A stretch of 7,565 nt of DNA from Alphaproteobacteria bacterium (GTDB taxonomy: Bacteria; Pseudomonadota; Alphaproteobacteria; Paracaedibacterales; JAKBAR01): positions 1 through 7,565 of the forward strand of contig JAIESS010000104.1 in the NCBI GenBank assembly GCA_019745755.1. Reading direction: 5' to 3'. The notes under the pieces are model-generated. The model saw only the letters and a list, made by a program, of their open reading frames with translations. It searched no databases and had not been told where the DNA came from. Numbering within the stretch: the first letter of the stretch is position 1; each line of letters starts with the position of its first letter. Of this stretch, positions 1-5,669 are shown piece after piece. The position numbers and the translations under genes are program-made.

Positions 1-2
1 CG

Positions 3-2180
3 TGGCAAGCGTTTGATGCGGATGGCAACAGTGTTGGTACGGGTTCCTTTGGTGGCCCTGGTGACCCGTCATCATTGGTCATTTCAGTCCCTGTTGGTTT
101 TAGTCGCTTAGAATTTAAAGCACTTCCTTATGATAATCAAAGTAGTAATAAAAGTGATAGTGGTGATTATCATATTAAATCTGTAACATACACTCTGGCC
201 GAAGATAAGATGAACCTTAACAGCGGCACTGGAAATGATACTCTTTATGGGGCAGCTGGTAATGATCTTATTCATGGTAATGGTGGTAACGATAAGCTTA
301 TTGGTGGATCTGGAAATGATAACCTTCATGGCGATGCGGGTAATGATGTTTTATGGGGGGCTGGACCTAACGCACAGGGCGGCGCTGCATCCAGTGGCCC
401 ACAAACAGATACACTCACCGGTGGAACGGGACGTGACGTTTTTATTATCAAACAAGGGGATGGTACTGTCACAATTACTGATTTCAAAGGTGTAGGCGCA
501 GGAAGCGGGCAAAATAAAGCATCCCTCATTGATATGGACACGCTAAAATTCATGGGTCCTGACCTTACAGCAAAAAATATGAAAATGGCCATTTCTGGGA
601 ATGATGTAGTCATCACCTTTGATGATCTTAAAAATCCAGGGCATACTATCCCAGATACAACGGTCATTCTTCAAGGTATGGCAAACCTGATCAATACAAT
701 TGATAATATTCCTGATGGAGCGCGTAATCTTGGTACAAATTCACCCGCTTTTGGTAATATACTTTTCGACGGACAAAACGAAGGAGCCAACGGTGTTGTA
801 AAAACTACCGCCGGGAATACCGATATTAATCCAGATTACACGGGAACAAGTATTTTAACATCAGGACCAAACTCTCCTTATAGTGGTATGGTAGATGGCT
901 ATGATGTTGCAAATTCTACTAACCAAAACAGTATTTTTAATACCAATACAACAACATTTCTTTATGGAGACAATCTTAACCTTAATGCCGGCACAACAGG
1001 GGCAGGCGCAAGTCTTGGTGGGGCGGATGTGCTCAATCTTGTCGCAACCAATATCACAGGGAAAGCAGAAGTTCATAGCGGAAACGGTAATGATATTATA
1101 CGAAGTGATCTGAATACGAATAAACTATTTGCTGATAATGGTAATGATATTGTGGAGGCTACAGGAACAAAAAATAGTCTGTATGGATATCAAGGTAATG
1201 ACATTCTTACTGCTAATAATAAAGCCAGCACAAATGACCTCCATGGTGAGCAAGGAAATGATATCCTTCTATCCAATGGTTCAAAAACCCTCTTTTCAGG
1301 TGGTGTTGGCAACGATATTATGCAAGCTTATAAGGTCGATGGTTCGACGCAAAACAATACATTCCTTTCCGATAGCCGTCTTTTCAAGGCAAATGCTGTG
1401 CCTGCGGGCCCTTATGTCCCTTCACCTGAGTTGGCACCAAAAGGATACTCAGGTTCAAAAGCTTTTCTCGAAGGTGGTCATGACGTTGCCCATGGCACAG
1501 GGAATGACACACTTGAGCTTCGGGGTGACGGATGGGCTATTAAAATAGGAAACACGACATTAACAGCTGCTGACTTCGCGTCAGGCACATATACTCTTTC
1601 TGATGCGGATGCTAAAGGTGTCGCTTACGTTAAAATGAGCGGATCCAGCAACGCCAGTGAAAATGGTTTGCACACTATTTCATTTGATGGCATTAAGCAA
1701 ATTAAACTCGTGGATGCAAGTTTATCGACTTCACCTGTTGCTCTTACCCAGGGCAACGACAAACTTACCTTCGGAACCAATACAAATACTAACATATCTC
1801 TTACAAATAAAAATGATGTGGTGTACACAGGTGACGGAAATAAAATAGTATCAACCGGAGCGGGTGATGATGTCATTATAGGGGGTAAGGGGGCCATAAC
1901 CGTCCAAATGGGGAATGGAAACGATACCTTTGTGGCACATGATGATACGTTTAAGGCCACAGGTACCCACTATGATATTCAAGGAGGCACAGGTGATAAT
2001 GCTATTGATCTTGGCGCCTTAAAAGGAAATTGGACACTTGCTTTGGATGGTAGTTCCACTACGCAAACATTCTCCAATGCAACAGATGGTGGCGTCTTGA
2101 ACCTTGCTGTGACAAAGGGGACCATTACTTACGAAGGGAATACACTCGCGTTCCAAGATGTAAGCAAAATTATTTATTAA
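3..2180 (+). CDS. RTX-repeat secreted/surface protein, C-terminal part (5'-truncated by window edge)
   Basis: The frame is open from the first complete codon (position 3) to the TAA at 2178-2180, so 725 residues are visible and the true start lies off the left edge; the TTG at 75 is an internal codon, not a start. What is seen: a short strand-rich stretch (3-210), five tandem canonical RTX nonapeptides (225-359), a GGTGRDVF...TITDF...DTLKF module (420-551) resembling type I secretion target domains, an Asn/Thr/Gly-rich spacer, an array of GND motifs about 18 residues apart (1086-1319), a lone GTGNDTLEL (1494-1520), and a second 18-residue array (1752-1925). It ends in a beta-rich tail with a hydrophobic terminus, DVSKIIY. 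I find no cysteine in the visible part. Known of the family: RTX repeats bind calcium, fold into beta-rolls outside the cell, and are exported by type I (ABC/MFP/OMP) systems. Inferred role: adhesin or other extracellular protein; no enzymatic domain is visible. No secretion genes are in the window. Confidence 0.85.
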   Translation, partial: WQAFDADGNSVGTGSFGGPGDPSSLVISVPVGFSRLEFKALPYDNQSSNKSDSGDYHIKSVTYTLAEDKMNLNSGTGNDTLYGAAGNDLIHGNGGNDKLIGGSGNDNLHGDAGNDVLWGAGPNAQGGAASSGPQTDTLTGGTGRDVFIIKQGDGTVTITDFKGVGAGSGQNKASLIDMDTLKFMGPDLTAKNMKMAISGNDVVITFDDLKNPGHTIPDTTVILQGMANLINTIDNIPDGARNLGTNSPAFGNILFDGQNEGANGVVKTTAGNTDINPDYTGTSILTSGPNSPYSGMVDGYDVANSTNQNSIFNTNTTTFLYGDNLNLNAGTTGAGASLGGADVLNLVATNITGKAEVHSGNGNDIIRSDLNTNKLFADNGNDIVEATGTKNSLYGYQGNDILTANNKASTNDLHGEQGNDILLSNGSKTLFSGGVGNDIMQAYKVDGSTQNNTFLSDSRLFKANAVPAGPYVPSPELAPKGYSGSKAFLEGGHDVAHGTGNDTLELRGDGWAIKIGNTTLTAADFASGTYTLSDADAKGVAYVKMSGSSNASENGLHTISFDGIKQIKLVDASLSTSPVALTQGNDKLTFGTNTNTNISLTNKNDVVYTGDGNKIVSTGAGDDVIIGGKGAITVQMGNGNDTFVAHDDTFKATGTHYDIQGGTGDNAIDLGALKGNWTLALDGSSTTQTFSNATDGGVLNLAVTKGTITYEGNTLAFQDVSKIIY
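225..359 (+). repeat. Five tandem canonical RTX nonapeptide repeats (protein-level)
   Basis: Five consecutive nine-residue units read GTGNDTLYG, AAGNDLIHG, NGGNDKLIG, GSGNDNLHG and DAGNDVLWG, each fitting the (G/x)GxGNDxLxG calcium-binding consensus. The stretch encoded at 264-320 fits the haemolysin-type calcium-binding pattern as I remember it (D-x-[LI]-x4-G-x-D-x-[LI]-x-G-G-x3-D). Two consecutive units form one turn of a parallel beta-roll with calcium between turns, so this block gives about two and a half turns. Confidence 0.93.
1086..1319 (+). repeat. 18-residue periodic RTX-like array A (protein-level)
   Basis: Five GNDI motifs start at codons 1086, 1140, 1194, 1254 and 1308, spaced 18, 18, 20 and 18 residues. 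Between them lie degenerate half-units ending in Leu-rich strands such as NKLF, NSLYG, NDLHG and KTLFSG. The period equals two nonapeptides, so only every second nonapeptide keeps the calcium-binding GND. The DNA copies are not identical, so this is a protein repeat and not a recent duplication. Confidence 0.75.
1752..1925 (+). repeat. 18-residue periodic RTX-like array B (protein-level)
   Basis: Motifs GND, KND, GDD and GND begin at codons 1752, 1809, 1863 and 1917, spaced 19, 18 and 18 residues. The intervening halves (for example NTNISLT, GNKIVST, KGAITVQ) look like beta-strands without calcium ligands. A further GTGDN lies at about 1986-2000, 25 residues after the last member. This is a second block of the same alternating kind as array A, near the C-terminus. 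Confidence 0.65.
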
Positions 2181-2196
2181 TAACTACGGTTCAGTT

Positions 2197-2216
2197 AAGC
2201 CTATAAGGCTTTTGCT
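2197..2216 (+). terminator. Small hairpin after the RTX gene, first of a tandem terminator
   Basis: AAGCC (2197-2201) pairs with GGCTT (2207-2211) across a five-base loop and is followed by TT and GC. It lies 17 bases after the RTX stop codon. The stem is short and the T-tract poor, so on its own it is weak; the strong hairpin just downstream makes a tandem terminator plausible. Confidence 0.4.
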
Positions 2217-2219
2217 AAA

Positions 2220-2256
2220 AATGAGGGGGACGCCAACAAGTCCCCCTCATTCTTTT
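2220..2256 (+). terminator. Strong rho-independent terminator, probably bidirectional
   Basis: A perfect 12-bp stem, AATGAGGGGGAC (2220-2231) with GTCCCCCTCATT (2240-2251), closes an eight-base loop and is followed by CTTTT on the plus strand. Read on the minus strand, the same stem is followed by TTT, then AGC. It sits between the convergent RTX and lepB genes, so it can stop transcription from both sides. Confidence 0.9.
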
Positions 2257-2332
2257 GATATATGTAGATTGACCCCAAGACATTATTTTTATACTAAAAT
2301 ACGATTAGTAATTTGCTGAAGTGTACCTTCTC

Positions 2333-3118
2333 TTACCGTATCACATTAAGAAACCGATCCCACCGAATACCGGGAATCCAGGCGAGAACATCAAGGTTCC
2401 AAAGCTGCCAAAAGCGTGCGTCGGGATGGCGAAAAAGTTTGGCCTCTGTTGAGAAGAATAAAATCTCAGCACGGCCAATAAGAGTATTAACAGGCACAAA
2501 ACCAACAGCATCCATGACGCGACTGTCTTCGGAATTATGACGGTTATCACCCATCATGAAGAAATGGCCCTCAGGCACTGTATATTCCGGCGTATTATCG
2601 AGAGGGTGTTTGCCAAATTCGTATTTCATCAACACGTGATAAGATGTACCATTGGGCATGGTTTCCTTATATTTTTTAACGGCATCAAGCTGGCCATATT
2701 GATTTATATAGGTATACATACCGACATACTCCATGGTCACGGCTTGACCATTAATGTGGAGAATACCTTCCTTGACCTGAATTTTATCACCGGGAACACC
2801 CACACAGCGCTTAATAAAGTCACGATTCTCAGGATCCTTGATGTTATTAAAAACAACGACTTCCCCATTTTTAGGATTACGTGACATAACGCGTCCCTCA
2901 TAAAATTTATGATGGAAAGGGAAAGCTGTGTTGCTGTAACCGTAGGTATACTTACTCACAAAAAGGAAATCGCCCACCATGAGAGTTGGGTACATGGAGC
3001 CCGAGGGTATATTAAAGGGCTGAAAGAAAAATGTGCGAATAATAATAGCGATAATACCCGCAATAATAAAACCAACGGTTTCCTTGCGGGCTTTTTCCTT
3101 GAGTAGTGTGGATGACAT
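2333..3118 (-). CDS. lepB: Signal peptidase I
   Basis: Membrane-anchored serine protease that removes signal peptides from exported proteins on the outer face of the inner membrane. The 261-residue product starts MSSTLLKEKARKET, with one hydrophobic anchor at about residues 15-32. Conserved boxes follow: PSGSMYPTL with nucleophile Ser41, FIKRCVGVPGD with general-base Lys103, and MMGDNRHNSEDSR at 188-200. The Ser-Lys dyad is intact. The ATG at 3118 is chosen because AGAGGA lies six bases upstream and the protein then begins just before the anchor. The frame stays open a further 73 codons upstream, but that part overlaps acpS in another frame and does not look like LepB. The gene lies 13 bp after acpS, so the two are probably co-transcribed; rnc and era, the usual next genes in alphaproteobacteria, are absent. 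Confidence 0.96.
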   Translation of the reverse strand: MSSTLLKEKARKETVGFIIAGIIAIIIRTFFFQPFNIPSGSMYPTLMVGDFLFVSKYTYGYSNTAFPFHHKFYEGRVMSRNPKNGEVVVFNNIKDPENRDFIKRCVGVPGDKIQVKEGILHINGQAVTMEYVGMYTYINQYGQLDAVKKYKETMPNGTSYHVLMKYEFGKHPLDNTPEYTVPEGHFFMMGDNRHNSEDSRVMDAVGFVPVNTLIGRAEILFFSTEAKLFRHPDARFWQLWNLDVLAWIPGIRWDRFLNVIR

Positions 3119-3124
3119 AAAAGT

Positions 3125-3130
3125 TCCTCT
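3125..3130 (-). promoter_or_regulatory. Ribosome binding site of lepB
   Basis: AGAGGA on the minus strand, six bases before the ATG at 3118. It overlaps neither the acpS stop at 3132-3134 nor the lepB start, and it decides for the shorter lepB reading frame. Confidence 0.75.
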
Positions 3131-3131
3131 T

Positions 3132-3566
3132 TTAATGGGCGCTAATGGTTGCAAAGGCTTGGGCGTAGGGAAATTCATCAGAAAGACTGAGATGAGTATG
3201 CCCTGCCATACCTTGCGGAATATGCGCGTTAAATCGTTCTTCTGCTTTAGAATGAAGGTAAATGGAGGGTTTGCCAAGTGAATTTCGCACAATCTCCATA
3301 TCAAGGAGAGTAAGCCCATCACGGAACCCCGTTCCAAGGGCCTTTACAAAAGCTTCCTTGGCCGCAAAAATTTTGCCTACTTGCAAGCAAAAATGCTGCT
3401 CTACTGTTATCGTATCAAGAAAAGCAGTGATAGGCTGTACCTTTGACTCAATATGAAAGCGTTCATTGTCTGTCAGAATTTTTGATAAAAAACGCTCCCT
3501 ATGATTTTTGAGAGGTCGTTCCAGTCGCCTACAATCAAGAAGATCTGTCCCAATACCGATGATCAT
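3132..3566 (-). CDS. acpS: Holo-[acyl-carrier-protein] synthase
   Basis: Transfers 4'-phosphopantetheine from CoA to a serine of acyl carrier protein, activating it for fatty acid synthesis; a cytoplasmic, magnesium-dependent enzyme, usually a trimer. The 144-residue product opens with MIIGIGTDLLDCRRLE, the family N-terminus with metal-binding Asp8, and carries FAAKEAFVKALGTGFRDG with Glu71 and Lys75, corresponding to Glu58 and Lys62 of E. coli. The tail, HLSLSDEFPYAQAFATIS, is alphaproteobacterial in style. Odd: the spacing between Asp8 and the KEA motif is about 13 residues longer than in E. coli, caused by extra sequence around residues 50-63 (LDTITVEQHFCLQV). The start codon is fixed by the family N-terminus; only a weak AGG lies upstream. 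First gene of an acpS-lepB operon. Confidence 0.95.
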   Translation of the reverse strand: MIIGIGTDLLDCRRLERPLKNHRERFLSKILTDNERFHIESKVQPITAFLDTITVEQHFCLQVGKIFAAKEAFVKALGTGFRDGLTLLDMEIVRNSLGKPSIYLHSKAEERFNAHIPQGMAGHTHLSLSDEFPYAQAFATISAH

Positions 3567-3758
3567 TGTATTAAAAGCCTATTTTATCTGAAAAAAGATA
3601 ATACTTTTTATTAGTACACATACTAAAGTGTTATTTAAAGTGCTCTATAGATAAAATCAATAACTTTATCATACATGGTTCTTAAAATTAATTATATCAT
3701 TCATGATGATCTTGGACCACTGTTATGAGGCCACATTATGGGGGAGACACCTCATTCT
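3567..3758. other. AT-rich intergenic region before acpS
   Basis: No gene is visible in these 192 bases. They contain a 7-bp direct repeat TAAAGTG at 3624-3630 and 3636-3642 (12-bp period) and a 6-bp inverted repeat, GATAAA at 3650-3655 with TTTATC at 3665-3670. No convincing terminator follows ymdB on the minus strand, so read-through from ymdB into acpS is possible. Confidence 0.5.
3598..3626 (-). promoter_or_regulatory. Candidate promoter of acpS-lepB
   Basis: On the minus strand TTAGTA (3621-3626) and TATTAT (3598-3603) are separated by 17 bases. The -10 matches the consensus at five of six positions and the -35 at three. Transcription would start near 3590, about 25 bases before the acpS ATG. 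In AT-rich DNA such matches arise by chance, so this is weak. Confidence 0.25.
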
Positions 3759-4562
3759 CTAATGTGTCGCCATTAGCCGCGGACCACAGCGCACAGGCTC
3801 GATATGTGTGCAGAGTCCTTTTTCGTTGAGCTCAATGAATGTACCGCAAAATGTCCCAGGCCCGCTTGCGGGTTGCATGCGATCTGTTGGTATCTTCTTG
3901 CGAAAGCGCTGAATAGGAACAATCTTATCCATCCCAATGACGGAGTTATAATCTCCACACATACCAGCATCTGTTTGATAGCCTGTGCCGTGGGGAAAAA
4001 TCTGCGTATCTGCCGTTGGAATGTGGGTATGCGTCCCAACAACGGCGCTGACCTTGCCATCCAAATAATGTCCCATGGCCATTTTTTCAGAGCTTGCTTC
4101 GCCATGAAAATCAAGGAAAATTCCGTAAATGGATCCGCCCATGGGATATTTTGAAAGAAGATCATCGATGGCAGCAAAAGGATCATCCAAAGGATCCATG
4201 AATAGACGCGCCATGGCATTCACGATCATTATTTTCTTTCCGTTGGGTAGATCGAAAAACGTAAAGCCACGTCCCGGCGTTTTTGCAGGGTAATTAATAG
4301 GGCGGACAAGACGGTGGTCACTATCTAAGGACTTCATAATTTCCTTATTATCGAACGCATGATTGCCAAGGGTAATAATATCTACGCCAGCCTTGTAAAA
4401 ATCATCACAAATACCCCGCGTAATACCAAAACCATGGGCTGCATTCTCCCCATTCAAGATCACAAGATCAGGGTGAAGGAGGTTTTTTATGCGAGGAAGG
4501 TGCTCGATTACAGCGTCACGGCCGGACCGCCCTACAACGTCACCACAAAAAAGTATTTTCAT
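3759..4562 (-). CDS. ymdB: YmdB-family metallophosphoesterase (TIGR00282 type)
   Basis: Member of the calcineurin-like metallophosphoesterase family typified by Bacillus subtilis YmdB, a 2',3'-cyclic-nucleotide phosphodiesterase with a two-metal centre. The 267-residue product has family-typical length and every expected ligand: GDVVGRSGR with Asp8, NGENAAHGFG with Glu39 and Asn40, LGNHAFDNKE with Asn67 and His68, DFHGEASSEK with His153, and GTHTHIPTADTQIFP with His178 and His180. The closing motif YQTDAGMCGDYNSVIGM is also present. Phe70 stands where many homologues have Trp (GNHxWD), a mild change. The ATG at 4562 starts directly with the first strand, MKILFCGDVVG; no clear Shine-Dalgarno sequence precedes it, so initiation may be weak. 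The gene is divergent from the kinase gene and 192 bp upstream of acpS. The physiological substrate here is unknown. It should not be confused with the unrelated E. coli macrodomain protein also named YmdB. Confidence 0.93.
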   Translation of the reverse strand: MKILFCGDVVGRSGRDAVIEHLPRIKNLLHPDLVILNGENAAHGFGITRGICDDFYKAGVDIITLGNHAFDNKEIMKSLDSDHRLVRPINYPAKTPGRGFTFFDLPNGKKIMIVNAMARLFMDPLDDPFAAIDDLLSKYPMGGSIYGIFLDFHGEASSEKMAMGHYLDGKVSAVVGTHTHIPTADTQIFPHGTGYQTDAGMCGDYNSVIGMDKIVPIQRFRKKIPTDRMQPASGPGTFCGTFIELNEKGLCTHIEPVRCGPRLMATH

Positions 4563-4604
4563 AAAAAATTTCGTTTAAATGTATTACACAGAATATAGGT
4601 ATCC

Positions 4605-4633
4605 TTGAGCTAAACTGCACCAAGTTTTTTAAA
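4605..4633 (+). promoter_or_regulatory. Candidate promoter of the APH-like kinase gene
   Basis: TTGAGC (4605-4610) and TTTAAA (4628-4633) are 17 bases apart, each matching the sigma-70 consensus at four of six positions. Transcription would start near 4640, giving a leader of about 118 bases that holds the inverted repeat and short ORF listed separately. Support is sequence-only and modest. Confidence 0.25.
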
Positions 4634-4638
4634 TTTGA

Positions 4639-4683
4639 CCATCCTATTTTAACCATTTCAGTCTTCTAATAGGAGTTGAATGG
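4639..4683 (+). promoter_or_regulatory. Inverted repeat able to mask the Shine-Dalgarno of a short upstream ORF
   Basis: CCTATT (4643-4648) is complementary to AATAGG (4668-4673), which overlaps the AGGAG ribosome-binding sequence at 4671-4675. The adjacent CCAT (4639-4642) could also pair with ATGG (4680-4683), which contains the start codon of the short ORF, leaving AGTTGA bulged. The pairing is short and AT-containing, so its stability is uncertain. Confidence 0.3.
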
Positions 4684-4715
4684 ATATTGGTTCTGTAAAC
4701 GGAATTCTATGGTAG
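4680..4715 (+). CDS. Possible 11-residue leader peptide upstream of the kinase gene
   Basis: ATG at 4680 opens an 11-codon frame reading MDIGSVNGILW and ending in TAG at 4713-4715. AGGAG lies four bases upstream, a better Shine-Dalgarno sequence than most genes in this window have. It ends 42 bases before the kinase start. Short translated leaders upstream of antibiotic-modifying or efflux genes are known to regulate them by ribosome stalling; whether this one is translated or regulatory is inference. It may also be a chance ORF, since frames this short are common. Confidence 0.3.
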   Translation: MDIGSVNGILW

Positions 4716-4757
4716 CATCATCATTATGAAAAGGTTTTAAGCTCGATAGAGGGTGAT

Positions 4758-5624
4758 ATGGACTTAATGATCGATGCAAAGGGTGTTGCACAGTTAATTG
4801 CAGCACAATTCCCATCCCTGGCGCATCTCCCTCTTTCGCATGTTGAATCAGGGGGCACGGATAACCATATTTTCCGTCTCGGTAAGGATTTGGGTGTGCG
4901 ACTACCTCGTTTCAAACATGTGGCAGAACAGATTGAAAAAGAATACAAGTGGCTTCCAATATTTACCCACATACCCCATCTCGCCATACCTACGCCCTTG
5001 AAAAAAGGCTTGCCCTTTGCAGAGTATCCATGGTCGTGGTCTATTTTTATATGGATTCACGGGGATAATGCGCTGAATGCACCGATTGCTGACCTGAAGA
5101 AGGCGGCACATGATCTTGGCCAATTTATCGCCGCATTACAGCGCATTGATCCAACACATGGGCCGCTATGTAGTCGTGGCGTTCCGCTGATACAACGCGA
5201 TAGTAGTACGCGAAAAGCTATTGAAGAGCTAAAAGATATATATTCTATACCAACATTAATGGCTCTGTGGGAAAAGGCTCTCAAAGCGCCTGAATATCAA
5301 GGATCGCCTGTTTGGCTTCACGGGGATCTTCATGGAGGGAACCTGCTTGTTAATCATGGGCGTCTTTGTGCTGTCATTGACTTTGGTATGATGGGTATTG
5401 GTGATCCTGCCTGTGATATAATGGTGGCATGGACACTTTTATCCAATGAAGCTCGGAAAGTTTTTCGCAAAAATCTAACAGTTGATGATGCAATATGGGA
5501 ACGAGGGTGGGGTTGGGCGCTGTCCTTTGGTGTTGTTGCCCTTGCTTATTATAGGGATAAAAATCCCATTCTTTCTAGTATTGCACGATATACAATAAAT
5601 GAAGTATTGAGTGACATCATATAG
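4758..5624 (+). CDS. Aminoglycoside phosphotransferase (APH)-family small-molecule kinase
   Basis: ATP-dependent phosphotransferase of the APH/choline kinase fold, presumably cytoplasmic; substrate unknown. The 288-residue product has the N-lobe motif SGGTDNHIFRLG (31-42) followed by GVRLPR (46-51). Next come the PWSW(S)IF..I.GDNA segment (91-105), the catalytic loop WLHGDLHGGNLLV (Asp190, Asn195) and the metal-binding VIDFGMMGIGDPACD (Asp208). Arg48 sits about where APH(3') enzymes carry the ATP-binding lysine, which appears usual in this chromosomal subfamily. Catalytic residues are intact, so the protein is probably active, but this group is widespread in chromosomes and mostly uncharacterised; aminoglycoside resistance cannot be assumed. 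The ATG at 4758 is chosen because AGAGGG lies four bases upstream; Met4 (4767) is a possible alternative. It is divergent from ymdB and convergent with mnmA, so it is probably monocistronic. Confidence 0.88.
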   Translation: MDLMIDAKGVAQLIAAQFPSLAHLPLSHVESGGTDNHIFRLGKDLGVRLPRFKHVAEQIEKEYKWLPIFTHIPHLAIPTPLKKGLPFAEYPWSWSIFIWIHGDNALNAPIADLKKAAHDLGQFIAALQRIDPTHGPLCSRGVPLIQRDSSTRKAIEELKDIYSIPTLMALWEKALKAPEYQGSPVWLHGDLHGGNLLVNHGRLCAVIDFGMMGIGDPACDIMVAWTLLSNEARKVFRKNLTVDDAIWERGWGWALSFGVVALAYYRDKNPILSSIARYTINEVLSDII

Positions 5625-5669
5625 CTTCGCCATAAAGTTAAAAGAGATAATATTTCAAAACTCTCGATA
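5625..5669. other. Convergent gap without a clear terminator
   Basis: These 45 bases separate the stop codons of the kinase gene and mnmA. Only weak complementarity is seen (AGAG at 5643 with CTCT at 5661; TAATAT at 5648-5653 with ATATTA at 5667-5672) and no T-tract, so no intrinsic terminator can be called for either gene. Confidence 0.5.

Noticed and set aside
75..77. TTG at 75 as the start of the RTX gene
   Set aside because: The same frame is open to the window edge with RTX-like, strand-rich coding sequence before it, and no ribosome binding site precedes the TTG.
225..1925. CRISPR array or tandem DNA repeats suggested by recurring GGTAATGAT
   Set aside because: The copies differ at the DNA level, spacing follows protein units of 9 or 18 codons in one open frame, and they encode RTX motifs.
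326..1960. Antisense and alternate-frame ORFs within the RTX gene
   Set aside because: They are shadows produced by repetitive Gly/Asn/Asp codons; none has a ribosome site or a recognisable protein motif.
2341..2550. Alternate-frame ORFs across lepB, acpS, ymdB, the kinase gene and mnmA
   Set aside because: All lie inside well-supported conserved genes and have low-complexity or motif-free products.
3119..3337. 73-residue N-terminal extension of lepB
   Set aside because: It lies inside acpS in another frame, does not resemble LepB, and a good ribosome binding site directly precedes the ATG at 3118.
3567..3758. A tRNA or structured small RNA in the acpS-ymdB gap
   Set aside because: No cloverleaf or extended stem is visible, only short AT-rich pairings.
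4726..4740. Four-codon ORF MKRF just before the kinase gene
   Set aside because: No Shine-Dalgarno sequence and too short to support.
4758..5624. Calling the kinase an acquired aminoglycoside-resistance gene
   Set aside because: No mobile element or cassette context is present, and the sequence resembles widespread chromosomal APH-fold kinases of unknown substrate.
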